A stretch of 64,000 nucleotides of DNA, taken from the NCBI GenBank assembly GCA_030522415.1, contig CM060104.1, positions 24,776,825 to 24,840,824 of the forward strand. The letters are read 5' to 3'. Source of the stretch: Channallabes apus (Eukaryota > Chordata > Actinopteri > Siluriformes > Clariidae). The stretch's first letter is position 1; every line of letters starts with the position of its first letter. The notes beneath the pieces are model-generated. The model worked only from the letters and a program-made list of their open reading frames with translations. It did no database searches and was not told the origin of the DNA. Positions 12,357 through 22,775 of this stretch are shown here, piece by piece. A program made the position numbers and the translations under genes.

Positions 12357-12580
12357 AAATTTCCTCTTCAGCTTTCCTTTACCGCTGCGTGGCCCACGCC
12401 CCTCTGAATGGGTGGAGTCATCCTCGGACACGCCCAGGTGGCCGTCCACGGAAAGACTCTTTCTTAGATACGCAGCGCGGCTATGCAGCTGAGAGAATGG
12501 TGATTGTGGGCAGAGCTTGACATCTAGGCCCACCTTCTGGTCTTCAGCTTCATTATCATCTTCTAATCGCCACGCATAAT
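12357..12580 (-). CDS. Candidate host-gene exon (224 bp)
   Basis: Minus-strand open segment bounded by an acceptor (GTGTATCAG before 12580) and a consensus donor (AAATTT|GTAAGTAAAA after 12357). It encodes a polar segment beginning DYAWRLEDDNEAEDQKVG (the D is shared with the previous exon), with AAYLRKSLSVDGHLG in the middle and GKGKLKRKF at the end. The arrangement 2 nt + 74 codons leaves phase 0. Its start phase matches the end of the exon at 15475-15656. RKSLS resembles a basophilic-kinase site. I do not recognise the gene; the composition suggests a disordered region of a large signalling or scaffold protein. Basis: frame, splice sites and phase, not homology. Confidence 0.6.
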
Positions 12581-12664
12581 CTGATACACACACGGGTATG
12601 ATTACTACAAAAACAAAACAGCAATCACAGTATAATACATTTAGTAAATATGAAGTGTAAACTG

Positions 12665-12905
<241 letters not shown>

Positions 12906-12937
12906 GATGTGTTTGAGGAGAGTGTGTGAAAAATGTG

Positions 12938-13455
12938 TGTGAATCAGAATGATCAGATCGTCCCTGATGAACGAGTCGAGTGTGACGGTGCTGAGGGAAA
13001 AACTCCCTGAGATGGTGATATGAAGAAACCTTGAGAGGAACTGAACAGGGAACCCATCCTCATCTGGGTGATAACGGATAGCAGGGATTGATCTGCACTC
13101 ATACTGTGTGTTAGGAGGCTGGAAGTTCAGTATAACAGGAGATGTGGAGAAGTTCATATGGAGTCCAGTTGGTTATTGGAGGATCAGGTAGACTGCAGGA
13201 AACTCCAGTCCTGAACTATCGAGCGACTGCAGTCACGAGTCCTCAGAGAAACAGCTGTCTGTATCAGAACAGAGGACAGAACCATCTTCATGGTAAAGTG
13301 GAAGCATCCCCAGTCACCACACGCATCCCAGACAGACCACACGGGGCGTCCATGTGAAGAGATCTCCAACCAGAAGAGGGACAGGTCCAGAGGACAGAGG
13401 GGGTCTGGATCACTGACAGCTCAGGAGAGACATGTGTAGTGAGACAGAATGTATG
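12938..13455 (-). mobile_element. L2-type LINE 3' tail fragment
   Basis: Minus-oriented copy of the 3' UTR module shared by many elements here: the CCAGATGAGGATGGGTTCCC block (as complement at 13048-13072), the CTCAAGGTTTCTTCC block and the AACTATCGAGC block. It lacks the terminal ATTGAATTG repeats, so it is truncated at its 3' end. Confidence 0.75.
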
Positions 13456-13499
13456 AGGTGTGTGTGTGTTCTCCACTAAGGAGCTGTCGATGTTCTTCA

Positions 13500-13983
13500 T
13501 AGAGTGGTCTTCTGTGCTCTCCTGAAGTCAACAACCATGTCCAAGTCCAGGTTGCTGTTTCTGCTCCAGACCGTTAGCCGCTGAACCTCCTCTTTGTACA
13601 CTGACTCGCCGTTCTTGCTGATTAAAACCCACCACGCTCATGGCCTTGATGATGTGTTACTATACAGTCATGAATCAGCAGAGTGAACAACAGTGGACTG
13701 ATCGTACAGCCCTGGGGGACGCCAGGCCTCAGGGTGGTACTGATGGAGGCGTGGCTCCCAACTGTCTGAAGTCTCCCAGTCAGGAGGTCCAGGAATCATG
13801 TACGGAGGGAGAAGTTCAGGATCAGCATGCTGTGCTGAGGAATGACTGAGTGTTACACGCTGAACTGTAGTGTATGAACAGCATTTAAACATAAGTGTCC
13901 AAGTGTGTGAGGGTCAAAATGAGGGGTGGTGATAGGGTTGTCCACTGAGCGACTGGGATGATACATGGACTGCAGGGGGTGGA

Positions 13984-13985
<2 letters not shown>
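13500..13985 (-). pseudogene. Degenerate Rex1/CR1-type RT fragment
   Basis: The minus-strand complement aligns by eye with the reverse transcriptase of LINE copy 2 (8520-9010): the segment around 13640-13730 equals the GAPQGC...SPLLFTLL...HD palm region, and 13860-13910 corresponds to the SAFNT...-containing block. Many stops and indels make it an old remnant. Confidence 0.7.
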
Positions 13986-13987
<2 letters not shown>

Positions 13988-14021
<34 letters not shown>

Positions 14022-14127
14022 AATGTGTGTGTTTGACTGGTGTGTAATGAATGTGTGTGTTTAACTTGTTTGTACTGAATGAGTGATAGATGTGTGTGAA
14101 GAATATGTGCTTGAAAGTGTACTGAAT

Positions 14128-14200
<73 letters not shown>
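13988..14200. repeat. Two (TG)n microsatellites
   Basis: TG tracts at 13988-14020 and 14130-14200, with a degenerate GTGTGTTTAA...GACTGG spacer that looks like microsatellite-derived decay. Confidence 0.9.
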
Positions 14201-14202
<2 letters not shown>

Positions 14203-14318
14203 ACTCACACTCTAGTGCTGGTGACAGCAGTTGCTTAGCAACCAATGTGGGGAAAATTATGGGGACTTTTAGTTCTTTAAAAAGAAGGGAAAAATCTTGA
14301 GATGCGCAACACACACAT

Positions 14319-14377
14319 ACAGAGAGAGAGAGAGAGAGAGAGTGCTGAGAGAGAGAGGGAGAGCGGCTGTAATAGAA
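14319..14377. repeat. (GA)n tract
   Basis: Polypurine GA repeat with short interruptions. Confidence 0.9.
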
Positions 14378-14479
14378 CTCAGTAGACATTGCTTTGATGT
14401 CTATATGATGTCACTATGATGATGACGCCCACAGTGTCTGATGCACACAGCCCATTTCTGAACAGAAGGAACAGGCTAA

Positions 14480-14940
14480 CTAATCCGAGTTTACACCCAC
14501 TGTGAGTTTCCAGTACAGGCATGATGGTAATAAGATCCCCCCCTGGAGCCTCATTAATCCCATGAGCATGGGGCAATAAGCGCGACGAACAGGGCTGCCG
14601 TTTGAAGGGACTCTTCCTGCATGTTCCCGGTGATGACCTGAAACACCACAGTGAAGAACCCTGTATCTCCTGAACAGTAACACCATGAGTACAACGCCTT
14701 TTGACCAGTGATGTGCGTGATCTCCTGCAGGGCCATCATGCAGGTGCACCCTTCTGACCCTTAGACAAGAAGTCTGGTGCCAAGCCAAGAACTTCACTAT
14801 TCCCCCTACAGGCCAGGTACAGGCCGCAGGGGCAGTGGAATCCGCTTGTCACTTCCACCATCCTGAACACTTTCTCATGCGGATCCACGGTGGTATAGTA
14901 CAATAGTTGCATTCTAACCACACAGGGGACAGGGGTAGAC
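14480..14940 (-). other. Unassigned open segment
   Basis: On the minus strand two adjoining frames (14921-14736 and 14739-14554) differ by one frameshift and together are open for about 360 bp, with MALQEITHITGQKALYSW in the second. The sequence looks more coding-like than its surroundings but matches no family I can name. It could be a processed pseudogene or an unlisted repeat. Confidence 0.3.
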
Positions 14941-15318
14941 CCAAACGAGGAGTGGGGTAATAATGGAGCGATTTTAGTCTTGGTACTTTGTCATTGGTTA
15001 AAGGTTATAATACAAAACACTGCTGATTAATCACAGAGACATAGACTGACTAAGATATGAAGGAGGATATCCTTTAACTTAAGGTAAATCAGCATCTGTG
15101 CAAGGGTTTCTTTATTTATTGACTATCCTGATGTAGCTCTAAATCCCACCCTACCATCTACAAAAGAGTGAGCTCTACAGTCATAGCTAATTTAAATTTT
15201 CTCTCTTTTACCATTCTCCTGTTTTCCAACAGACATTCTATCGAGAGCATTCCACTTCTCAGCAGGTTCTGAGCGGGTTCTCACATCTGCATCTGTCTGC
15301 ATTACCTGTCCTTGTAGG

Positions 15319-15433
15319 TCTGCCTCCAGTGAGGTGCCACTGTACATCATGGCTAACCTGAAGAACTACCTAAAGAAGGATCGGCACAGAGGCGACCCGG
15401 ACTTTGCTCTGGTGCCAGAATACAGAGTGCTTG
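15319..15433 (+). other. Possible plus-strand exon remnant
   Basis: After a good plus-strand acceptor (TACCTGTCCTTGTAG ending at 15318) a frame reads VPLYIMANLKNYLKK... for about 37 codons to a stop at 15449. There is no clear donor. It lies opposite an intron of the minus-strand gene model and could be a relic of another gene or a repeat. Confidence 0.25.
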
Positions 15434-15474
15434 TTGCAGGAAGGAGATAAAAATGTGTAAACACCATGCAGTAC

Positions 15475-15656
15475 CTGCAGGGGGCAGTGTGCAGGCACTG
15501 AGGTGGGTGGGGCTAGACGCCAGTTGGGAGCAGGGCTCACTTCTGCCAACCGGCTGCGCGTTCTGATGCACACGGCTCACGAGGGGAGACTGAGGGATGC
15601 TGGGTAATGTTCTGGACTTGGCCAGCAGGGGTCTCTGCAGACGCCGCTCAAGTGAC
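15475..15656 (-). CDS. Candidate host-gene exon (182 bp)
   Basis: Minus-strand exon with acceptor TTATTTGTCGCAG before 15656 and donor CCTGCAG|GTACTG after 15475. It reads SLERRLQRPLLAKSRTLPSI and then PQSPLVSRVHQ, a serine/arginine/proline-rich segment. KSRTLPSIP resembles a 14-3-3-type or basophilic-kinase site. The exon is 1 nt + 60 codons + 1 nt. Its first nt completes an AGG codon with the exon at 16230-16314 and its last nt completes a GAT codon with the exon at 12357-12580, so all three join in one frame. The product is not recognised. Confidence 0.6.
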
Positions 15657-16200
15657 CTGCGACAAATAATGAAAAATCTATTTGAAGCTCTAGAGAGGGA
15701 AATACATAATAAACGCATATTACATAAATAAAATGAATTATCAATCACCAAGCCTAAACAACAAATTAGCGCTGCACATAAACTACGAATTGTTTAATAA
15801 ACAGACAAAATTGAATCTAAAAAAACATAACACACTAGATGTACAGATCATCACAGACAGCAGGGGAGTCTCTGGGTCTGCGAGGAGTAGCGAGGAGGGG
15901 CAAGAGGAATCAGCAGATCAATACACAACACCAAGTGATGATAATTACACAAATCTGTACTGTACGGTCAGCAGAAACAATTTATACACTCCACACAACA
16001 AAGAGATTTCTCCTGTAGCATGTGTGTGTGTTGTTTTTTCCCTTGTATATACACATGCAAATACATCAACAAACACACATGCAACATCTCATTCACAAAC
16101 ATTCCATATTCCGTATGAATGCACACACACACACACAAACACCCATACACAAACTCAGATACGAGCTATATATACACACACACAGAAACATCAATAAACA

Positions 16201-16220
16201 CACATACACACACACACACA
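16201..16220. repeat. Short (CA)n tract next to exon donor
   Basis: CA on the plus strand, UG in the minus-strand transcript, starting about 8 nt after the donor of the exon at 16230-16314. Confidence 0.8.
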
Positions 16221-16229
16221 GTATTATAC

Positions 16230-16313
16230 CTGGCCTCAGCTGCGCTACAGCAGTAGCTTCCACTGCGGCGTCCATCTCTCCGATTAATCAGCTTCCCCAA
16301 ACTCGACATTATA

Positions 16314-16314
<1 letters not shown>
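16230..16314 (-). CDS. Candidate host-gene exon (85 bp) between CA and TG tracts
   Basis: The minus-strand exon reads MSSLGKLINRRDGRRSGSYC and then CSAAEA, ending GGCCAG|GTATAA. It consists of 2 nt + 27 codons + 2 nt and joins in phase to the exon at 15475-15656. Its acceptor AG is preceded directly by a (CA)n tract (complement of 16316-16374), and a TG-rich tract follows a few nt after the donor. The 3' splice site thus has CA repeat where a polypyrimidine tract normally sits. The frame and the phase match argue for a real exon; the unusual acceptor argues for caution. Confidence 0.5.

Positions 16315-16315
<1 letters not shown>

Positions 16316-16374
<59 letters not shown>
16316..16374. repeat. 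(TG)n microsatellite abutting exon acceptor
   Basis: About 29 TG units; in the minus-strand transcript it is a CA repeat ending in the AG of the putative 3' splice site at 16315. Confidence 0.95.
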
Positions 16375-16376
<2 letters not shown>

Positions 16377-16590
16377 CTATGTGTGTGTGTGGATATATAT
16401 TAATGTTCTCCGTTTGTCAGACTGTGAGTGTTTTCTCTTCCAGCAGTCCACAATTCACCTGAGTATCAGTCTCATTCCCTCACTCACAATGTGTGTGTGT
16501 GTCTCTCTCCCTTGGTCTCTCTCTCTATTTCTCTCTCTCTTTCTCTCAGGCTGCAGCATAAATAGAGCAAGAGGTGTTGTCTTCTGCATT

Positions 16591-16627
<37 letters not shown>

Positions 16628-16806
16628 TATACACGATAATGCCAAAAATAGCAATGTTAGTAACTGCCTGAACACACTCCCCCTCAAAGTGAGCAAGAGC
16701 GATAGAGAGAGCTGGAGAGAGCAAGAGAGAGAGAGCAGGAGAGAGTAAGAGCGATAGAGAGAGCGAAAGAGCGGGAGAGAGCAAGAGAGAGAGAGAGAGA
16801 GAGAGC
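16591..16806. repeat. (CA)n tract and GA-rich satellite-like tract
   Basis: CA tract at 16591-16625, followed by a region of repeated GAGAGAGC(A/G)AGAGC-type units at 16685-16806. Confidence 0.85.
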
Positions 16807-17164
16807 TTCTCTAAGTTCACATCAATAATGATAAGAGACATCGGAGTTGCCAGATCCGCTCGGTGGAAAATCCTCCTCTGTGAAATAATTTTTTTAAAAA
16901 TTTAAAGATGAAACATCGCAAGACTGCAAAGAAAAAGAGAATAGATAAATTATATCCAGTTCTTTATACTCATTTTTAAGATTCATTCATTTTTTTAGGA
17001 CTCCATTTCCTAAATATAATGGACCAATGTAGAGGCCAGCAGGGAGTGGACTGCCATTATGGGGAGAACATGCTGAGATGCTTATCCACGCCCAGGTCTT
17101 CTGACCTTCCTTTAGAACACAGCATGAAACTGCACGTAACCTTGACGACATTCTGGACAACTAA

Positions 17165-17645
17165 CTACACTATAAGACCAGAAGTATGTGCACCCCTGAC
17201 CATCACACCCATATGTCCTTGTTAACATCCCATTCCAGATTTATCCCTCTGTGTTTGCTGTTATAAAAGAGCTCCACTCTTCTATTCTGTGAAGGCTGTA
17301 CACTAGATGTTGGAGTGTGTTTGTGGATTTGTGTTCATTCAAACACTAGAAGCGTTAGTGAGATAGCGCTGATGTCAGGATATTGAGGAGTCTCCAGTTC
17401 CAATTCATCCCAAAGCTGATGGTTCAGTGGGGTTGAGTCCAGTCAGGGCTCTGTGCAGGACACTTGAGTTCTTCCACTCCATCGCACTCTTAACACACCA
17501 CATCATGGAGCAGGCTTTTTTGATCTCACAAAGGTGTCGTCAAGCTGGATAAGGTCATGGGGTTTCTTAGGTCAAGTGAAGGGGAACTGCAACACTACAG
17601 CACACAGAGACATTCTGTATATCATGCTTCTGACATAAGACCACA
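17165..17645 (-). mobile_element. Tc1/mariner remnant
   Basis: Begins with a degenerate terminal repeat (ACTATAAGACCAGAAGTATG) and continues with a sequence I recognise as the antisense of a common fish Tc1/mariner element: CCATCACACCCATATGT, CCACTAGATGTTGGAGTGTG homologue, TTCAGTGGGGTTGAG, GGGCTCTGTGCAGG, CTCGAGTTCTTCCACTCC homologue. No open transposase remains. A SINE sits at its right side. Confidence 0.7.
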
Positions 17646-17647
17646 TA

Positions 17648-17850
17648 TGGGCATTGTGGGGCATGGGTAGCTTAATGTTTAAGGAATTGGACTACTGATC
17701 GTAATGTCCCAGGTTCAAACACCCCACCACCACATTGCCACTGTTGGGCCTTTGAGCATGGCCTTAAACTGCTCAGATGTATTAGGAGATCAAAATGGAA
17801 GTCATTCTGGATAAGAGCGTCTGCCAAAAGCTGTAAACCCTCAATGCACT
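17648..17850 (+). mobile_element. tRNA-derived SINE
   Basis: The head looks like a tRNA with A-box (TGGGTAGCTTAATGTTTAAG) and B-box (GGTTCAAACAC), followed by the conserved body CTGTTGGGCCTTTGAGCA and the tail TCTGGATAAGAGCGTCTGCC. This combination is typical of fish tRNA-SINEs of the Mermaid/HE1-like type. The terminal repeat is lost. Confidence 0.8.
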
Positions 17851-18720
17851 CCATCCAGGGATTTCTGTTGCTGCTGGCATAAGTTTTAAGATCATGATAC
17901 TCCCCTCTACAAGAAAGCACTTCTCACACCCTAACAATCTCTTAAACAAGTCCAAAGTCTGGTCTGTGCCTCCACATCATTTACCTACCAGACCACGGCC
18001 AATATACCTCAAAAAAAGTCCATTTACTGCAGCTGATTCAGTAACATCGTTCTCTTCATGTAGAAGTTATGATGTAAGTAGAAGGTGTAATCCATGAGTG
18101 AATATCCTGCTGAATTCTTGAAACTGATGAGGCCAGGTCAACTGACCCCAGACCAGCTAAGTGTGACCACTGAAGATGTGTCAAGGGTCTCCTTTACACT
18201 ATACAGTATGTGGTTTTGAATAATGGAGGAAGAGCCACAGTCTCACTTTCACTCATCTGCTTGAGGTTGGCCGAGGCAGTGAGGGTGGTGTGAGAATGGT
18301 AAATTCCTCGAGGGGTTTGATTATGGAATTTGTTCATAGGTTATATGAGAGAAGGATTACCACAGGTTCACCAACTATTTCTGTCTGGTTAATAACTGAT
18401 CACTTAATCCCTAGACTTTCTGCATAACTTGAGTAATTCCCATTTCAGAGCATTACCTTAAGAGTCTCTCTTAAGGTAATGGCTACCTACCTAGGAAGAC
18501 GCAGTCTAACGTGCTTCCTCTGAGATTCCTGACGCTGCCAACCACATCTTTCAACGTAACAGACTCAGTGTTAAGGACTATCTGCCCCCTTCAACTTGAT
18601 TGGCTGGCTAATTATTTATGTGAGAGTACAAGTACGCCAAGGACGAGTGAAGGCAGAATTCAAATCCACAATCTCTGCATGAACACTTCTCAAAAACTAC
18701 CTGCATTTAACATAGAGGTG
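17851..18720. other. Region without recognisable gene
   Basis: No supported gene. It contains a perfect 13-bp hairpin (18452-18480), listed separately. Confidence 0.4.
18452..18480. repeat. Perfect 13-bp inverted repeat with 3-nt loop
   Basis: ATTACCTTAAGAG at 18452-18464, loop TCT, then the exact reverse complement at 18468-18480. Confidence 0.9.
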
Positions 18721-18724
18721 AGCC

Positions 18725-18835
18725 AATTGTTGCTCAAACGGTTACTCTGGGTCACTGGTCAGAATGTCGGAGGTTCAAGCCCCTGCTCTGCCAAAGCTAT
18801 CACTGTTAAGCCCTTGAGCAAGGCCCTAAACCATA
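18725..18835 (+). mobile_element. SINE fragment
   Basis: Degenerate tRNA-like head with B-box-like GGTTCAAGCCC and the body motif CACTGTTAAGCCCTTGAGCAAGGCC, cognate to the SINE at 17648. It is truncated before the tail and fused to an L2 tail. Confidence 0.6.
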
Positions 18836-18839
18836 TCTA

Positions 18840-19300
18840 CTGTGATGACTGGGAATGGGTCCACTTTACCATGAAGACGGTCCTGTCCTCCTCGGCTGAT
18901 GCAGAAAACAGTTGTTCTCTGAGGACTCGTGACTGCAGTCGCTCAATAGTTCAGGACTGGAGTTTCCTACAGTCTACCTGATCCTCCAGTAACGAACTGG
19001 ACTCCATATGAACTTAAACACGTCTCCTGTTATACTGAACTTCCAGCCTCCTAACACACAGTATGAGTGCAGATCAATCCCTGCTATCCGTTATCACCTA
19101 GATGAGGATGGTGTTCCCTGTTCAGTCTGGTTCCTCTCAAGGTTTATTGCCTATTACCATCCCAGGAAGTTTTTCCCCTCAGCACCGTCGCCCTCGGCTC
19201 GTTCATCAGGGACAATCTGATCATTCTGATTCATACACATTCACTTTTAATACACATTTCCATAATTTTCTTTTGACCCCAGCTCCCTAACTGGGATATG
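18840..19300 (+). mobile_element. L2-type LINE 3' tail fragment
   Basis: Contains the ordered 3' UTR blocks seen in other copies: TCAGGACTGGAGTTTCCTAC, CAGTATGAGTGCAGATCAAT, GATGAGGATGGTGTTCCCTG and CTCAAGGTTTAT. The terminal ATTGAATTG repeat is missing. Confidence 0.75.
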
Positions 19301-19711
19301 CGAAAAAATAATTTCATTTTGTTATGCTGTAAGATACACATAACAAAATAATTAAATCTTACTATAAACAAAAGTAAAAATATGAACCACTCAATGTTAC
19401 TTAGGTTACTTGAAAGCAACAATATGCTTCAATTCAATTTGTATTGTGATACTGCACAAAATTCTATAAATAATCTGATTCAATAGAATTAGTTTTTTTG
19501 GTTTTGTTACAATTCCAAACAAAATTAGCAAATAGTTTACTATGTTGACTGACAATGTGTGAATAGTTTGTAGGTTTGATGAACACGTTATCAATTTGTT
19601 AGAAATATGAATCCCACTACTAAAGATTGATTCACAAGTAATCTGCCAGATCTGTCCCAATTTCTTATTAGACCTCTAAATGCAGATGATCTAGATGAAC
19701 TGACTAGCAGC

Positions 19712-20221
19712 ATGGGCACTGTTTTCACCAGTACATTAGACACTGTTGCTCCCATCAGAATAAAAAAAGTCAGAGATAAAACACCTGCACCGTGGTACAA
19801 CAGTCATACTCACACCCTAAAGAGAGCAGCCCGTAACCTTGAGCGAAAATGGAGGAAAACTAAATTAGAAGTTTTTCGAATTGCGTATAAAGACAGTATG
19901 TGCAGCTACAGACAGGCTCTAAAAACTGCTAGGACCGAGCATCTGAGCCAACTGATAGCAAGAAACCAAAACAATCCCAGGTTCTTATTTAGTACAGTGG
20001 CTCACCTAACAAAACCTAAGATGCCCGCAGAGAGTATCCCATCACAGTTTAGAAGTGAAGACTTTATGGACTTCTTTAATGAAAAAATCAATAGTATCAG
20101 GAAGAAAATAACGGAGGTTCAACCTCTAATAGTATCTCACGATCCAGTTCAGCCTATAGCTTCACATTTTGATTTTCACTGCTTTACAGGGATAGGACAG
20201 GAAACTTATTACCTCCGCTAA
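19712..20221 (+). pseudogene. L2 linker between endonuclease and RT
   Basis: An open 170-codon stretch with APWYNSHTHTLKRAARNLER and FMDFFNEKINSIRKK, typical of the linker in L2 ORF2 proteins. The frame is lost just before the RT at about 20200-20270. Confidence 0.8.
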
Positions 20222-20270
20222 ATCAACAACATGCCAGTTAGACCCAATCCCAACCAGATTCTTAAAGGAA

Positions 20271-20951
20271 GTGATGCTTACGGTTGGAGAGCCACTTCTA
20301 AACATTATTAATTCTTCATTACATCTTGGTCACGTCCCCAAAGCTTTCAAGATGGCAGTTATTAAGCCGCTTCTTAAAAAATCTAATTTGGACGCGAATG
20401 AAATAACAAATTACAGACCGATTTCAAACCTTCCGTTCATGTCAAAAATATTAGAAAAAGTAGTATCAGCTCAAATATGCACATTCTTGCAGGATAACAA
20501 CATCCGTGAAGAATTTCAGTCAGGTTTCAGGCCCCATCATAGTACAGAAACTGCACTAGTTAAAATTGCAAACGACTTGTTTTTAGCTTCAGACCAAGGC
20601 TGCATTTCATTGCTAGTTCTGCTCGATCTTAGTGCTGCATTCGACACTGTAGATCATAATATTCTCATAGATCGCTTACAAAATCACATAGGTATTCAGG
20701 GACAGGCATTAAAATGGTTTAGATCATACCTGTCTGATCGCTACCATTTTGTAGATCTGAATGGAGAACCGTCTGGTGTAATGCCAGTGAAATATGGGGT
20801 CCCACAAGGGTCAGTTTTAGGACCTCTGCTGTTCTTAATATATATGCTTCCCTTGGGTAACATCATTAGAAGACATAGGATTAGTTTCCATTGTTATGCT
20901 GATGATACCCAATTATATATCTCAACCAAACCAGACGAATTATTTAAGTAG
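20271..20951 (+). pseudogene. L2 reverse transcriptase core
   Basis: A 226-codon frame covering the RT fingers and palm: [19 protein letters not shown], then [16 protein letters not shown] with the first catalytic Asp, [16 protein letters not shown], and [11 protein letters not shown] with the intact YADD box. The ORF ends at a premature stop after PDELFK. FDTVDH and YADD are diagnostic for the L2 side of the CR1/L2 superfamily and distinguish it from the FNTI-type Rex1 copies. Confidence 0.9.
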
Positions 20952-21340
20952 TCTGGACTAACTGAGTGTGTCCAGGACATTAAAGATTGGATGACCAATA
21001 TCTTTCTTTTACTAAACTCAGATAAGACAGAGATATTACTGAAGGATGTACTGTTACTACCAGCTCGACAGTAAAAGACCTGGGCGTAATATTAGATAGT
21101 AATTTGTTCTTTGAAAATCACATTTCAAATATCACAAAAACAGCCTTTTTCCGTCTTAGAAATATTGCCAAACTTAGGAGCATCTTATCCGTATCTGATG
21201 CAGAAAAGCTAGTTCATGCATTCATGACGTCCAGACTGGACTATTGTAATGCATTACTAGGTGGTTGTCCTTCATCCTCAATAAACAAGCTTCAGTTAGT
21301 CCAAAATGCAGCCCCCAGGGTTCTCACTAGATCCAGAAAT

Positions 21341-21760
21341 AGACAGTGGCACTGAAGAAAAGACAGGAGGCAGAGCTAGAGGTAGCAGAGCTGAAGATGT
21401 TGAGGTTCTCTTTGGGAGTGACAAGGATGGATAGGATCAAGAATGAGTTCATCAGAGGGACAACCCATGTTAGATGTTTTGGAGATAAAGTCAGAGAGGC
21501 CAGATTGAGGTGGTTTGGACATGTTCAGAGAGATGAACAGAGAGATGGTGAATATATCGGTAGAAGGATGCTGAGGTTGGAACTGCCAGGCAGGAGGTCT
21601 AGAGGAAGACCAAAGAGGAGATTTATGGATGCAGTGAGAGAGGACATGAAGTTAGTTGGTGTGAGAGAAGAGGATGCAGAGGATAGGGTTAGATGGAGGC
21701 AGATGATTCGCTGTTTCCCCTGAAAGGGAACAGCCGAAAGACAAAGAAGAAGAAGAAGAA
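21341..21760 (+). mobile_element. RTE LINE 3' fragment inserted in L2 copy A
   Basis: A 5'-truncated RTE insertion holding only the C-terminal coding part (KKRQEAELEVAELKMLRFSL, REARLRWFGHVQRD, EEDAEDRVRWRQMIRC) and the short 3' UTR ending in an (AGA)n tail at 21741-21760. Comparison with L2 copy B (43740-43780) shows that about 13-14 bp of L2 target are missing and no target duplication is present. Confidence 0.88.
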
Positions 21761-22775
21761 CCCCAATATTATCATCCCTGCACTGGCTACCTGTTCAGTC
21801 CAGAATAAATTACAAAATAGTGTTACTTACATACAAAGCCTTAAATGGTTTAGCTCCCACATACCTAACCAGTCTTCTGATACGCTACAATCCACCACGC
21901 GCTTTAAGATCACAAAACTCCGGACTTCTGGTAGTTCCCAGAATTTCAAAATCTACAAAAGGGGGCGGGCATTTTCATATTTAGCTCCAAAGCTTTGGAA
22001 TAGCCTTCCAGACAGTGTTTGGGGAGCAGACACGGTTTCCCAGTTCAAAAGTAGACTCAAGGCGCATCTTTTTAATCTGGCATACACATAACTCATCCCA
22101 TAACCTCATACTCCAGTACACCTATCCCGAATGGCAACTACGCTAATTCTCCCCATCTGTTCTGTATTTTTCTACCCATGCCGAGGCATCGGGAGATTTT
22201 GCCAGCTCCAGTAGACAAAGGCCGACCCTGCGAGGTTCCTGAGGCATCCAGAGAAGGACCAGCTCCAGCTGGATTCAGCTTTATGATGGTTGGAGCTACA
22301 CATGCTGCTCCTGTGCTTCCAGTGATCCAGACCTCATCTGCCCTCTGCACCTGTCCACTGGCTCATCCCTATGCTGAACTGGTCTTCATGTTAATTTAAA
22401 TGATTTTCTGTCATATTGCATTTTCACCTGCACAACACACATGATGTTATATCATTTCTATCTGTTATCACCCAGATGAGGATGGGTTCCCTGTTGAGTC
22501 TGGTTCCTCTCAAGGTTTCTTCCTAATGCCATCTCAGGGAGTTTTTCCTTGCCACCGTCACCGTCACCCTTGGCTTGTTCATCAGAGACATTTCATTCAT
22601 CAATCATTCATCTCATTATTACCTAAACACATTTTTCTCACAGATACACACTTCCAAATATTTTCTTTTCTAACAAAATCTTTTTCATTTTTTGTGAAGC
22701 TGTTTTGAGACAATGACCATTGTTAAAAGCGCTATATAAATAAAATTGAATTGAAAATTGAATTGAATACGATTA

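Larger units (their letters stand above)
19640..22775 (+). mobile_element. L2-type LINE copy A, 5'-truncated and split by RTE
   Basis: Plus-strand L2-clade LINE starting inside the endonuclease-RT linker and ending in (ATTGAATTG)n at 22745-22770. The parts in order are linker (19712-20221), RT (20271-20951), thumb region (21104-21340), RTE insertion (21341-21760), C-terminal end (21768-22091) and 3' UTR with the GCGCTATATAAATAAAATTG terminus. A deletion around 21040 is shared with copy B. Confidence 0.9.
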
